DNA of 64,000 nt from Roseateles_B sp041905785 (GCA_041905785.1 JAYRKJ010000002.1:267918-331917), one strand, 5' to 3'; counted from the first letter of the stretch, positions 28,573 through 37,880 are shown. Numbers and translations are program-made. Notes: generated by a model not told the origin, from the sequence alone.

Positions 28573-29342
28573 GCCAGCGCCCCGCCCTCGAAGCCGGGCC
28601 GCCCAGCCGCCTGGAGGCCGATGGCCTGCAAAAGAGCTACGGCGTGCGCAAGGTGGTCAAGGACGTGCATCTGGCCGTGAACAGCGGCGAGGTCGTCGGA
28701 CTGCTGGGCCCCAACGGCGCCGGCAAGACCACCAGCTTCTACATGATCGTGGGCCTGGTGCGGGCAGACGCCGGCGAGATCCGCATCGATGGCCAGCCGG
28801 TCCAGCGCCTGCCCATCCACCGGCGCTCGCGCCTGGGCCTGAGCTACCTGCCGCAGGAGGCCTCCATCTTTCGCAAGCTCAGCGTGGAGGAGAACATCCG
28901 CGCCGTCCTTGAGCTGCAGCAGGACGAAAACGGCAAGCCCTGGCCCGAGGCCCGGGTGCGCGAGCTGCTGGAGAGCCTGCTGGCCGAACTGAGCATCGAG
29001 AAGCTGCGCGACAGCCCGGCGCCGGCCTTGTCCGGCGGTGAGCGCCGCCGCGTGGAGATCGCCCGCGCTCTGGCCACGCAGCCGCGCTTCATCCTGCTGG
29101 ACGAACCCTTCGCGGGCGTGGACCCGATCGCGGTGCTGGAGATCCAGCGCATCATCGGGTTCCTGAAGGAGCGGGGCATCGGCGTCTTGATCACCGACCA
29201 CAACGTGCGCGAGACCCTGGGCATCTGCGACCGCGCCTACATCATCAGCGAGGGCCGCGTGCTGGCGGAGGGGCAGCCGGACGAAATCGTCCAGAACCCC
29301 GAGGTCCGCAAGGTCTATCTGGGCGAACACTTCCGCATGTAA
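28569..29342 (+). CDS. lptB: LPS export ABC transporter ATP-binding protein LptB
   Basis: 257 aa. Walker A GPNGAGKT (residues 47-54), the Q-loop LPQEAS, signature LSGGERRRVEIARA, Walker B ILLDEPFAGVDPIAV and the switch His in ITDHNVRETL are all present. With LptFG (not in the window) it powers extraction of lipopolysaccharide from the inner membrane. It overlaps lptA by 4 bp and is followed 12 bp later by rpoN, an order common in proteobacteria. Confidence 0.97.
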   Translation: MSQRPALEAGPPSRLEADGLQKSYGVRKVVKDVHLAVNSGEVVGLLGPNGAGKTTSFYMIVGLVRADAGEIRIDGQPVQRLPIHRRSRLGLSYLPQEASIFRKLSVEENIRAVLELQQDENGKPWPEARVRELLESLLAELSIEKLRDSPAPALSGGERRRVEIARALATQPRFILLDEPFAGVDPIAVLEIQRIIGFLKERGIGVLITDHNVRETLGICDRAYIISEGRVLAEGQPDEIVQNPEVRKVYLGEHFRM

Positions 29343-29354
29343 GGGCGGCCGCCG

Positions 29355-30869
29355 ATGAAGCCCTCCCTGCAGGTCCGCCTCTCGCAACATCTCTCGCTGA
29401 CGCCGCAGCTGCAGCAGAGCATCCGCCTGCTGCAGCTCTCGACCCTGGAGCTGAACCAGGAAGTCGAGCAGATGCTGGCCCAGAACCCGCTGCTGGAAAC
29501 CGAGGAAGAGTTCGAGGCGCGCCAGGAGCTGCCGCGCGCAGAGCTGCAGGCGCCGCCGGCCAGCGGCACGGAGGAGGCCGCCGGCGGCGACGAAGCTGGC
29601 GATGGCGGCGGCGAAACCCTGGGCGAGATGCAGGCCGAGGACTTCGGCACCACCGAGCGCGAGGACTGGGAGAACGGCACCGAGGGCGACGACTTCGACG
29701 GCATTCGCGAGCTGCCCAGCGGCAGCGGCGCCATGGCCGATGACGGTGAGGATCGCGGCGAGACCGACGCCGGCAGCATCAGCCTCGCGGAGCATCTGCA
29801 GTCGCAGATGGCCGGCATGAGCCTCAGCGAGGAAGACAAGGCTGCGCTGCGTCTGCTGATCGAGTCGCTGAACGAGGATGGCTACCTCGAGGACTCGCTG
29901 GAAGAGATTGCCGCCAGTCTGAACCCGCAAGGCGATGCCGAGCTGCAGGAAGAGCTGCTGGACCGCCTGCGCTGCGCGCTGAAGTGGCTGCAGAGCCTGG
30001 AGCCAGCCGGCGTGGGCGCGCGCGACCTGTCCGAGTGCCTGGTGCTGCAGCTGCGGGCCCAGCCGCGCAGCCAGGTCCAGGCGGTGGCCATCCTGATCTG
30101 CAAGCAGCACCTGGAGCTGCTGGCCCGGCGCGACATGCGGCGCCTGGCGGCACTGACCGGCGCGGACGAGGCCTTGCTGCGCGAGGCCCAGGCCCTGATC
30201 GCCCGGCTGGAACCCAAGCCCGGCCGCCCCTTCGCCCGCGGCGTGGCCCAGGCGGTGATCCCCGATGTCATCGTGCAAAAGTCGGGCCGCGGCTTCAAGG
30301 TGATGATCAACCCGGAAGTCGCGCCCAAGCTGCGCATCAACGAGCTCTACGCCCAGGCCCTGCGCCAGACCCGCGGTGGCGTGACCAACTCGCCGCTGGG
30401 CGGGCAGCTGCAGGAGGCGCGCTGGTTCATCAAGAACATCCAGCAGCGCTTCGACACCATCCTGCGCGTGTCCGAGGCCATCGTCGAACGCCAGAAGGGC
30501 TTCTTCACTCATGGCGAGCTGGCGATGAAGCCCCTGGTGCTGCGCGAGATTGCCGACGAGCTCAGCCTGCACGAGTCCACCATCTCCCGCGTGACCACGT
30601 CCAAGTACATGGCCACGCCCTGGGGCACCTTCGAGCTCAAGTACTTCTTCGGCTCGGGCCTGGCGACCGAGACCGGAGGCAACGCCTCCAGCACGGCGGT
30701 GCGGGCGCTGATCAAGCAGTTCGTCGCCGCCGAGGACCCGAAGAAGCCGTTGTCCGACAGCGCCCTGGCCAGCATGCTGGAGGAGCAGGGCATCCAGGTG
30801 GCTCGGCGCACGGTGGCCAAGTACCGCGAGGCGCTGAAGATTGCGCCGGCCAACATGCGCAAGACCTGA
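29355..30869 (+). CDS. rpoN: RNA polymerase sigma-54 factor
   Basis: 504 aa. The N-terminal Gln/Leu-rich activator-interacting region is MKPSLQVRLSQHLSLTPQLQQSIRLLQL. An acidic linker (about 60-140) precedes the core-binding domain. The C-terminal DNA-binding region contains the RpoN box ARRTVAKYRE (near 480). It directs transcription from -24/-12 promoters with an enhancer-binding ATPase. The stop codon TGA lies inside a copy of the GCAAGACCTGACCC word. The usual hpf-ptsN neighbours are not downstream but lie some 29 kb further on. Confidence 0.96.
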   Translation: MKPSLQVRLSQHLSLTPQLQQSIRLLQLSTLELNQEVEQMLAQNPLLETEEEFEARQELPRAELQAPPASGTEEAAGGDEAGDGGGETLGEMQAEDFGTTEREDWENGTEGDDFDGIRELPSGSGAMADDGEDRGETDAGSISLAEHLQSQMAGMSLSEEDKAALRLLIESLNEDGYLEDSLEEIAASLNPQGDAELQEELLDRLRCALKWLQSLEPAGVGARDLSECLVLQLRAQPRSQVQAVAILICKQHLELLARRDMRRLAALTGADEALLREAQALIARLEPKPGRPFARGVAQAVIPDVIVQKSGRGFKVMINPEVAPKLRINELYAQALRQTRGGVTNSPLGGQLQEARWFIKNIQQRFDTILRVSEAIVERQKGFFTHGELAMKPLVLREIADELSLHESTISRVTTSKYMATPWGTFELKYFFGSGLATETGGNASSTAVRALIKQFVAAEDPKKPLSDSALASMLEEQGIQVARRTVAKYREALKIAPANMRKT

Positions 30870-30872
30870 CCC
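30859..30872 (+). repeat. Dispersed word copy at the rpoN stop codon
   Basis: Exact copy; the TGA within it is the rpoN stop. A variant copy follows at 30887. Confidence 0.85.
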
Positions 30873-30886
30873 TTCAGGCCTGACGC

Positions 30887-30901
30887 GCAAGACCTGGCCC
30901 C
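30887..30901 (+). repeat. Variant word GCAAGACCTGGCCCC, rpoN/LysR gap
   Basis: One base differs (A to G at position 11 of the word). Direct repeat 28 bp after the copy at 30859. Confidence 0.75.
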
Positions 30902-30938
30902 AACCACCCGCGGACAGTCGCACGGAGACCCAGCGCCC

Positions 30939-31889
30939 ATGGACCAGCTCAAGGCGATGCGCGTGTTTGCGCGGGTGATCGACGAGGGCAGCTTTGCCGG
31001 CGCGGCGCGCGCCATGGACCTGGCCCCTGCGGTGGTGACCCGCCTGGTGGCCGACCTGGAAGAGCATCTGGGCGCCCGGCTGCTGAACCGCACCACGCGC
31101 CGGCTGGCGCTCACCGAGGTGGGCGAGGCCTATCTGGAGCGCTGCCGCCGCGTGCTGATGGAGCTGGAGGACGCCCAGGCCCTGGTGCAGTCCGCCACGC
31201 ACGAGGCCCGGGGCCATGTGCGGGTGCTGGTGCCGCCGGCCATCGCGGTGCACCAGCTGGCCAAGCACCTGGCCCGCTTCCACCAGCAGTACCCGCATGT
31301 GACCCTGGAGCTGCATTCGCCGGGGCCGGTGACGCAGATCGACGAGGCCTTCGACATCAGCATCCTCAGCACCAAGGAGCCGCTGCAGGGGGATTTCGTC
31401 GCCCGGCGCCTGGCACGCACCGAGGTCATCCTCTGTGCCGCGCCGGAGTACCTGCAGCGCCGCGGCCGTCCGCAGCATCCGCAGGAACTGCATCAGCATG
31501 ACGTGCTGGTGCCGCCGTTTGCGCTCCAGCAGCGCAGCATTCTCTTCCTGCGGCGAGGGCAGAACGGGGCGCCCGACGAGCGCATCGAGGGCGAGTGCCG
31601 GCGCGGCGTGCTCACCACGGGCCACAACGACACCAACTACGCTGCAGCCCTGCACGGCCTGGGCATCGCGGCGCTGCCCTCCTTCATGATCGAGGACGCA
31701 CTGATGGAGCATGCGCTGGAGCGCGTGATGCCGCAGTGGCGCCTGCAGAGCTACGACATCTGGGCCGCCATGCCCTCGCGCAAGTTCCTGCCGGCACGAA
31801 CGCGGGTGTTCCTGGACTTTCTGGTCAGCGTCTTCGGCGGGCGGGACCACGACCCCTGGCTGGAGGCCGCCGGCTGCGCAAGCCGCTGA
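30939..31889 (+). CDS. LysR-family transcriptional regulator
   Basis: 316 aa. The N-terminal wHTH is MDQLKAMRVFARVIDEGSFAGAARAMDLAPAVVTRLVADLE, then RLLNRTTRRLALTE. The effector-binding domain starts near residue 90 (GHVRVLVPPAIAVHQLAKHL). It follows rpoN by 69 bp and converges with amgK. No target is evident; the AglR/CrgA-like subgroup is a guess. Confidence 0.92.
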   Translation: MDQLKAMRVFARVIDEGSFAGAARAMDLAPAVVTRLVADLEEHLGARLLNRTTRRLALTEVGEAYLERCRRVLMELEDAQALVQSATHEARGHVRVLVPPAIAVHQLAKHLARFHQQYPHVTLELHSPGPVTQIDEAFDISILSTKEPLQGDFVARRLARTEVILCAAPEYLQRRGRPQHPQELHQHDVLVPPFALQQRSILFLRRGQNGAPDERIEGECRRGVLTTGHNDTNYAAALHGLGIAALPSFMIEDALMEHALERVMPQWRLQSYDIWAAMPSRKFLPARTRVFLDFLVSVFGGRDHDPWLEAAGCASR

Positions 31890-31913
31890 GCCTGGCGCCG
31901 GCTCGTCTGTGCG

Positions 31914-32954
31914 CTAGCGCAGGCTGAAGCCGTCCAGCACCAGGTCGCCGCGCAAATCCTGCAGCAGCTGCGTCAGGGGCGACAGCTCCACGTAGCGGGT
32001 GCTGACCTTGATCGCGTAGGCGAAGAGGCGCGGCAGGTCCTCGGCATAGCGGGGCTTGCCGTCACGGTGCTTGAGGCGGCAGAAGATGCCCAGGATCTTC
32101 AGGTGCCGCTGCAGCCCGCACCATTCGATGCGGCGCCAGACCTCGCCGAAGTCGTCGCCGATGGGCAAACCCGCTCGGCGCGCCTGCTCCCAGTAGCGGA
32201 TGGCCCAGTCCAGCTCGCGCTCCTCGTCCCAGGAGATGAAGGCGTCGCGCAGCAAGGAGGCGATGTCGTAGCAGAGTGGGCCGCGCACGGCGTCCTGGAA
32301 GTCCAGGATGCCGGGCAGGGGCTCGCAGACCATCAGGTTGCGCACCATGTAGTCGCGGTGCATGGCGACCAGGGGCTGGTCCAGCATGTTGCGCACCAGC
32401 GCCTGGCAGCTCATCTCCCACCAAGCCAGCTGTTGCGCGTTCCATTGGCGGCCGTATTCCTGCCCCACGCACCAGTCGACGAAGATCTGCAGCTCGCGGC
32501 GCACGAAGGCCTCGTCATAGGCCGGCAGCACGGCAGCATCGGCCCGGGACTGCCACTGCACAAGGGCGCCGATGGCCGCGCGCATCAGGCGATCGGCCTC
32601 TTTGGCATCCGCTGCGAGCAGCGCCTGCAGATAGGGCGTCTGGCCCAGATCTTCCAGCAGCATGAAGCCCAGCTCGCTCGAAGAGGCCAGCACCTGCGGC
32701 GCGTGCAGGCCGGCCCGGCGCAACTGCTCGCCGACCTGCAGGAAGGGGTCCAGCGCGTTGCTGCCCGGCGGGGCATCCATCAGCACCAGGCTGCGGCCTT
32801 CTCCGCCGTCCAGGCGCAGATAGCGGCGGGTGCTGGCGTCTTCGCTGGCCAGGCGCAGGGTGTCGGGACACAGACCCAGGGAGGCATCGAGGCCTTGCAG
32901 CCAGCGCTGCAGGGCCTCGGCGCGACCGGGATCGGACCAGGAAAGTGTGGACAT
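31914..32954 (-). CDS. amgK: Aminoglycoside phosphotransferase-family sugar kinase, AmgK-like
   Basis: 346 aa, the usual AmgK length. APH-fold motifs: SEDASTRRYLRL (nucleotide-loop part), FMLLEDLGQ (hinge), the catalytic loop MHRDYMVRNLM with Asp, and GILDFQDA as the Mg-binding DFG equivalent. AmgK phosphorylates the anomeric carbon of N-acetylmuramate and N-acetylglucosamine in cell-wall recycling. It is divergent from lptD, as in Pseudomonas, but the usual downstream partner murU is absent; the next gene converges. Symbol by family resemblance. Confidence 0.85.
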   Translation of the reverse strand: MSTLSWSDPGRAEALQRWLQGLDASLGLCPDTLRLASEDASTRRYLRLDGGEGRSLVLMDAPPGSNALDPFLQVGEQLRRAGLHAPQVLASSSELGFMLLEDLGQTPYLQALLAADAKEADRLMRAAIGALVQWQSRADAAVLPAYDEAFVRRELQIFVDWCVGQEYGRQWNAQQLAWWEMSCQALVRNMLDQPLVAMHRDYMVRNLMVCEPLPGILDFQDAVRGPLCYDIASLLRDAFISWDEERELDWAIRYWEQARRAGLPIGDDFGEVWRRIEWCGLQRHLKILGIFCRLKHRDGKPRYAEDLPRLFAYAIKVSTRYVELSPLTQLLQDLRGDLVLDGFSLR

Positions 32955-33137
32955 GGGCGATTGGTGATCTGGGCGGCGCGCACAGGGGCCGCAGGCGGGG
33001 ATGGGGGCGGACCGTCCCTGTCCTGTCGACAGGGGCGGTGCAGCCGGCTCATGGATAATGAATTCTACAAACCGCCGTCATGGCGAGCGCCGGCCTGGCT
33101 TGCAGGCTGCCACTCCACTTCGAACGTTGCCGTCGCC

Positions 33138-35579
33138 GTGCTGCGTCCCGCCCCCGTCCTGCCAAGCCCGCTGCCCACCTTTCGCTCCTTGATTGCGCTG
33201 ACGCCGCTGGCGCTGGCGGCGCTGAGCGTGGGTGCGCAGCCGCTGGATCCCGAACTCATCCCGCCGCGCCTGAAGCCGGCGCGCAGCCTGGATCAGGTGC
33301 GCCATGGCGCCGAGCACAAGCCCGCCCTGGTGCTGGAGGCGCAGTCGCTCAGGAGCCAGGTCGACACCCAGACCCTCGCCCAGGGCGCCGTGCGCCTGCG
33401 CTACGGCGATCTGCTGCTGCGCGCGGACCAGCTCAGCTACGACCAGGTGACGGACCTGGCGCGCGCGGAGGGCTCGGTCGAGGTCAGCCGCAACGGCACG
33501 GTGGTCCGCGGGCCCAGCCTGCAGCTCTATCTCGAGAAGTTCGAGGGCGAGTTTCTGGCACCGCAGTACAGCTTCGCCATGACCGGCGGCAGCGGCCATG
33601 CCCAGCGCCTGCGCTTCATCGACGCCTCGCGCGTCCAGGCGGATGGGGCCACCTATTCCAGCTGCCCCGTCGAAGAGGGCAGCCAGCGGCCGGCCTGGCA
33701 GCTGACGACCAAGAAGCTGCGCATGGACTTCGATGCCAACGAGGGCGTGGCCGAAGACGCCGTGCTGCGCTTCTATGGCTTGCCCATTCTTGCGGCACCT
33801 GCACTGAGCTTCCCACTGGGCGAAGGGCGCAAGTCCGGCTGGCTGCCGCCCAATATGGGCCTGGACAACCGCAGCGGTTTCGAGCTGGGCCTGCCCTACT
33901 ACTGGAACATTGCGCCGCAGCGCGATGCCACCCTCACGCCCTTCTTCATGACGCGCCGCGGCGCCGGCGTGGACGGCGAGTTCCGCTATCTGGAGCCGAG
34001 CCATGCCGGCCAGCTGAATCTGGCCTGGCTGCCGCGCGACCGCATCATCGACCGCAGCCGCTGGGACCTGCGCCTGAGCCATGACGGCGACATCGGGCGC
34101 GACTGGCGCTATCGCTGGCGTCTGGAGCGCGTCTCCGACGACGAGTACTGGAAGGACCTGCCGCGGCGGCTGCAGAACGTGCCGCAGCGCCTGCTGCCGG
34201 CCGACTTCAGCGTGAGCCGGCTGCGCAGCTACGGCTGGGGCGAGATGCAGAGCTATGCCCGCGTGCAGCGCTGGCAGGCCTTGCAAGGCCTGGACTTGGC
34301 CGCGCAGTTTGAAACACCCTACCAGCGTTCGCCGCAGCTTGGCCTGCGCCTGAACACGCAGGCCGACGACCTGGTGCTGGCCGGCTTCCGCCCCTGGGGC
34401 CGGCGCGCCCGGCTGGAGGGCGGGCTGGAGCTGGAATACAACCGCTTCGACCTGACGGCATCGCGGCTGTTCATGGATCCGACAGATCCGACGGGCACCA
34501 AGCGGCTCCCCGACCCGAACACCGGGGAGCGCCTGCACATGCTAGGGCACGTCAGCCTGCCCATGGGCGGCGCGGCCTGGTGGCTGGTGCCCAAGCTCTC
34601 ACTCAATGCGGCGCGCTATCGCCTGGACCAGCCTGTGCCGGATGGGCGGACCCACCTGGGCCGCAGCATCCCGACCTTCAGCCTGGACCACGGCTGGGTC
34701 TTCGAGCGCAACACCACGCTGTTTGACCGCGCCATGCAGCAAAGCCTGGAGCCGCGCTTGCTCTATGTGCGCACGCCGTATCGGCAGCAGGATCTCTTCC
34801 CGCGTTTCGACAGCGCCGCCAAGGACTTCAATGCCGACTCCATCTACGCCGAGAACCAGTTCTCCGGCGTGGACCGCGTGTCGGACGCCCATGCACTGAC
34901 GGCGGGTGTGACCTCGCGCTGGCTCGATGCCGCGCAGGGCGAGGAGATGCTGCGGCTGGGCCTGGTGCAGCGCTTCCTGTTCAAGGACCAGCAGGTCACG
35001 CCGGACGACAGGCCGGTCTCGCAACGGGTGTCCGATGTGCTGCTGCTGGGCGCGGCCCACCTGGACCGACGCTGGTGGATGGACGGCACCGTGCAGTACA
35101 GCCCGGAGGCGGGCCGCACCATGCGCTCGGTGATCCGGGCCCGCTATGCGCCGGGGCCGTTCCGCACCGTGAGCCTGGCTTACCGCCTGGCCCGCGAGCA
35201 AAGCGAGCAGGTGGAGCTGGCCTGGCAATGGCCGCTCTTCGGCGCGGCAGAGCGCCCGCAGCGGCGCGGCAGCAGCGCGGGCAGCTGCCGCGGCTCCTGG
35301 TACAGCGCGGGCCGCATCCAGTACAGCATGCGCGACCAGCGCCTGACGGATTCGGTGGTGGGCTTCGAGTACGACGCGGGCTGCTGGGTGCTGCGCTTCG
35401 GGGCCGAACGGCTGTCGGCCGGCCGCGCCGAGACCAACACGCGCCTTTTGCTGCAGATCGAACTGGTGGGCCTGTCCCAGCTGGGTTCCAATGCGCTCAA
35501 GGTCTTGAAGGACAATATCCCCGGTTACCGTCCGCTGAGCTCCGACCGCTCGGCCAGCTCTCATGGCATCTATGACTGA
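33138..35579 (+). CDS. lptD: LPS-assembly protein LptD
   Basis: About 813 aa from the GTG at 33138, which opens a Sec signal (FRSLIALTPLALAALSVGAQP). An in-frame ATG at 33051 would put about 29 extra residues in front and lies where GATAAT could be a -10, so GTG is preferred, though its RBS is poor. An N-terminal OstA/LptA-like domain (about 60-190: SLRSQVDTQTLAQGAVRLRYG) is followed by the barrel (RRGAGVDGEFRYLEPSHAGQ, then YKLAREQSEQVELAWQWPLFG-like strands). LptD with lipoprotein LptE inserts lipopolysaccharide into the outer leaflet. The Cys pair in AGCWVL and SCPVEE suits the disulfide step. surA overlaps its end. Confidence 0.93.
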   Translation: MLRPAPVLPSPLPTFRSLIALTPLALAALSVGAQPLDPELIPPRLKPARSLDQVRHGAEHKPALVLEAQSLRSQVDTQTLAQGAVRLRYGDLLLRADQLSYDQVTDLARAEGSVEVSRNGTVVRGPSLQLYLEKFEGEFLAPQYSFAMTGGSGHAQRLRFIDASRVQADGATYSSCPVEEGSQRPAWQLTTKKLRMDFDANEGVAEDAVLRFYGLPILAAPALSFPLGEGRKSGWLPPNMGLDNRSGFELGLPYYWNIAPQRDATLTPFFMTRRGAGVDGEFRYLEPSHAGQLNLAWLPRDRIIDRSRWDLRLSHDGDIGRDWRYRWRLERVSDDEYWKDLPRRLQNVPQRLLPADFSVSRLRSYGWGEMQSYARVQRWQALQGLDLAAQFETPYQRSPQLGLRLNTQADDLVLAGFRPWGRRARLEGGLELEYNRFDLTASRLFMDPTDPTGTKRLPDPNTGERLHMLGHVSLPMGGAAWWLVPKLSLNAARYRLDQPVPDGRTHLGRSIPTFSLDHGWVFERNTTLFDRAMQQSLEPRLLYVRTPYRQQDLFPRFDSAAKDFNADSIYAENQFSGVDRVSDAHALTAGVTSRWLDAAQGEEMLRLGLVQRFLFKDQQVTPDDRPVSQRVSDVLLLGAAHLDRRWWMDGTVQYSPEAGRTMRSVIRARYAPGPFRTVSLAYRLAREQSEQVELAWQWPLFGAAERPQRRGSSAGSCRGSWYSAGRIQYSMRDQRLTDSVVGFEYDAGCWVLRFGAERLSAGRAETNTRLLLQIELVGLSQLGSNALKVLKDNIPGYRPLSSDRSASSHGIYD

Positions 35580-36888
35580 ACTGTCCCTACGCACTCTTCT
35601 CATCGCTGGCCTGTGCGCCGGCGTGCTGCCCCTGGCCTCGGCCCAGTCCGGCGCCAGTCGCATCAAGCCCGGGGACCACATCGCCGTGGTGGTGAATCAG
35701 GACGTGGTGGCGGCCAGCGAGATCACGCTGCGTGCCGAGCGTGCCCGCGAGGAGGCCCGCCGGCGCGGCGAAGCCAATCCCAATATGGAAGAGCTGCGCA
35801 AGCAGGCGCTGGATTCGCTGATTGACGAGCGGGCCATGGTGACGCTGGCCCGCGAGACGGGAACGCGCATCGACGAGCCCGAGCTGGATCGCGTCGTGGC
35901 CAACGTGGCGGCGCAGAACAAGCTGAGCATGCCGGAGCTGAAGGAGCGCCTGAAGGCGGATGGCATGGACTTCAGGACCTTCCGCGAGAACCTGCGCGAC
36001 CAGATGCTCATGGAGCGGGTGCGCGAGCGCGAGGTGCAAAAGCGCATCAGCATCACCGATGGCGACATCGACCGCTACCTCGAAGAGCGCCAGGCCAAGG
36101 CGGACAGCAATCCCCAGCTGAACGTCGCCCAGGTGCTGATCCCCATTCCCGAAAAAAGCACGGACGCGCAGCTGGCCGAGCGCAAGGCCCGCGCGGAGAC
36201 GGCGCTGGCCCGCGTCAAGGCCGGCGAGGACTTTGCCAAGGTGGCGCGCGAGTTCTCCGAAGACGCCAACCGGGAGCGTGGCGGCGAGGTCGGCCTGCGC
36301 CAGGCGGAGCGCCTGCCCGATGTGTTCGTCGACGCCGTGCGGGACCTCAAGCCGGGCCAGGTGAACCCGCGCCTGATCCGCTCGGAGGTGGGCTTTCACA
36401 TCATCAAGCTGCTGGCGCGCGAGGCGGCGGCCAACCCCAACATCATCACCCAGACGCATTCGCGTCACGTCCTGCTGCGCCCCTCGCAGCAGTTGACGCC
36501 CGAGGTGGCGGCACGGCGGCTGGCGGAGTTCAAGCGGGCCATCGAAGCCGGCAAGGCCAGCTTCGAGCAGGTGGCCAAGGACAATTCAGAGGACGGCAGT
36601 GCGGCCAATGGCGGTGATCTGGGATGGGTTGGTCCAGGCTCCTTCGTGCCCGAGTTCGAAGAGGCGATGAACGCCCTGCCGCTGAATGGCATCTCCGACC
36701 CGGTGATGTCGCGCTTTGGGATGCACATGATCCAGGTGCTGGAACGCCGCCAGGTGGAGCTGGAGCCCAAGCAGCTTCGCGAGCAGGCGCGCGCCGCCTT
36801 GCGCGAGCGGCGCTACGAGGACGCCTTCAAGGACTGGCTGAAGGAGTTGCGCGCCAACGCCTTCATCGAGATGCGCGAATGGCAGTGA
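35563..36888 (+). CDS. surA: Periplasmic chaperone/peptidyl-prolyl isomerase SurA
   Basis: 441 aa from the first ATG, or 438 from ATG 35572 (MTELSLRTLL). Signal peptide LRTLLIAGLCAGVLPLASAQ. An N-terminal SurA_N helical domain (to about 190) is followed by two parvulin domains (about 190-290: NVAQVLIPIPEKSTDAQLAERK; and about 300-405: HSRHVLLRPSQQLTPEVAARR), each ending in GEVGLRQAERLPD or GDLGWVGPGSFV. It escorts outer-membrane barrels such as LptD. It overlaps lptD by 17 bp and is followed 13 bp later by rsmA; pdxA, the usual partner between them, is not present. Confidence 0.96.
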   Translation: MASMTELSLRTLLIAGLCAGVLPLASAQSGASRIKPGDHIAVVVNQDVVAASEITLRAERAREEARRRGEANPNMEELRKQALDSLIDERAMVTLARETGTRIDEPELDRVVANVAAQNKLSMPELKERLKADGMDFRTFRENLRDQMLMERVREREVQKRISITDGDIDRYLEERQAKADSNPQLNVAQVLIPIPEKSTDAQLAERKARAETALARVKAGEDFAKVAREFSEDANRERGGEVGLRQAERLPDVFVDAVRDLKPGQVNPRLIRSEVGFHIIKLLAREAAANPNIITQTHSRHVLLRPSQQLTPEVAARRLAEFKRAIEAGKASFEQVAKDNSEDGSAANGGDLGWVGPGSFVPEFEEAMNALPLNGISDPVMSRFGMHMIQVLERRQVELEPKQLREQARAALRERRYEDAFKDWLKELRANAFIEMREWQ

Positions 36889-36901
36889 GCGAAGGCGCCT
36901 G

Positions 36902-37663
36902 ATGCAGCACGTCGCCCGCAAGCGCTTCGGCCAGCACTTCCTGACCGACGGCGCGATGATCGAGTCCATCATCGACGTCATTGCCCCCGAGCCGGGCGAC
37001 GCCATGGTGGAGATCGGCCCTGGCCTGGGTGCCATGACGCTGCCCTTGCTGGCGCGCATCCAGCCGCTCACCGTCATCGAGCTGGACCGCGACTTGGCCG
37101 CCCGCTTGCGCAAGCGGGGCGACCTGGAGGTGATCGAGTCCGATGTGCTGAAGGTGGACTTTGCCGCCATCGCCGCGGCCAAGGGCAGGAAGCTGCGTGT
37201 GGTGGGCAACCTGCCCTACAACATCTCCACGCCCATCCTCTTTCACCTGCTGGGTTTCGTCGACCATGTGATCGACCATCACTTCATGCTGCAGAAGGAA
37301 GTCGTGGACCGCATGGCCGCTTCGCCGGGTTGCAAGGATTACGGTCGGCTGTCGGTGATGCTGCAGTGGCGCTACGACATCGAGTCGGTGCTCGACGTGC
37401 CGCCCGAGTGCTTCGACCCCCCGCCGCGCGTGGACTCCGCCATCGTGCGCATGATCCCGCTGGCCCAGCCGCCGGTGCTGGACTCGACACTGCTTGAGCA
37501 AATGGTCGCCGCTGCCTTCTCCCAGCGCCGCAAGCTGCTGCGCCACAGCCTGGGCGTCTGGCTCGCCCAGCGCGGCTTCCAGGGCCATTTCGATCTGCAG
37601 CGCCGGGCCGAGGAAGTGCCGGTCCACGAATACGTGGCGCTGGTCCAGCAGCTCCAGAAGTGA
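36902..37663 (+). CDS. rsmA: 16S rRNA dimethyladenosine transferase (KsgA)
   Basis: 253 aa. Motifs: KRFGQHFLTD (N-terminal), VEIGPGLGAMT (SAM motif I), VIELDRDLAARL, SDVLKVDF and the catalytic motif IV GNLPYNIS. It methylates two adjacent adenines near the 3' end of 16S rRNA during 30S maturation. It is in the lptD-surA-rsmA order known from gammaproteobacteria, but without pdxA. A Rho-independent terminator follows directly. Confidence 0.97.
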   Translation: MQHVARKRFGQHFLTDGAMIESIIDVIAPEPGDAMVEIGPGLGAMTLPLLARIQPLTVIELDRDLAARLRKRGDLEVIESDVLKVDFAAIAAAKGRKLRVVGNLPYNISTPILFHLLGFVDHVIDHHFMLQKEVVDRMAASPGCKDYGRLSVMLQWRYDIESVLDVPPECFDPPPRVDSAIVRMIPLAQPPVLDSTLLEQMVAAAFSQRRKLLRHSLGVWLAQRGFQGHFDLQRRAEEVPVHEYVALVQQLQK

Positions 37664-37665
37664 CC

Positions 37666-37691
37666 AAGCCCGCCGATGTGCGGGCTTTTTT
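37666..37691 (+). terminator. Terminator of the lptD-surA-rsmA operon
   Basis: Stem AAGCCCGC/GCGGGCTT, loop CGATGT, and a run of six Ts ending at 37691. It lies right after the rsmA stop. Confidence 0.9.
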
Positions 37692-37757
37692 CTGAACCTT
37701 GCCGTTGGACCGCGGAGGCAGGGATCCCTCGCGCAAAAAACGGGCCGCACAAACAAA

Positions 37758-37787
37758 GAAGCCCACCGGTGCAACCCGGTGGGCTTC
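37758..37787 (-). terminator. Leftward intrinsic terminator for the ribonuclease-barstar operon
   Basis: A 12-bp perfect stem with a six-base loop; the minus strand continues TTTGTTTG. Nothing else leftward lies upstream except the barstar operon. Confidence 0.65.
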
Positions 37788-37802
37788 GCCCCCAGCAACG
37801 GC

Positions 37803-37880
37803 CGCGGAACCGGCTTCGCCGGGCCGCCGGGCGTGCCCCCTTGAGGGGGCGGCCGCAGGCCGTAGGGGGTGGTCAATCAA
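37803..37880 (+). repeat. Dispersed intergenic palindromic repeat, copy 1
   Basis: Contains CCGGCTTCGCCGGGCC, then GTGCCCCCTTGAGGGGGC and a GC-rich hairpin with GTAGGGGGTGG. The same arrangement, inverted, is at 58290-58360. Confidence 0.7.

Noticed and set aside
32067..33050. The long rightward reading frame that precedes lptD
   Set aside because: It mirrors the amgK gene on the other strand; lptD's signal peptide marks the true start near 33051-33138.
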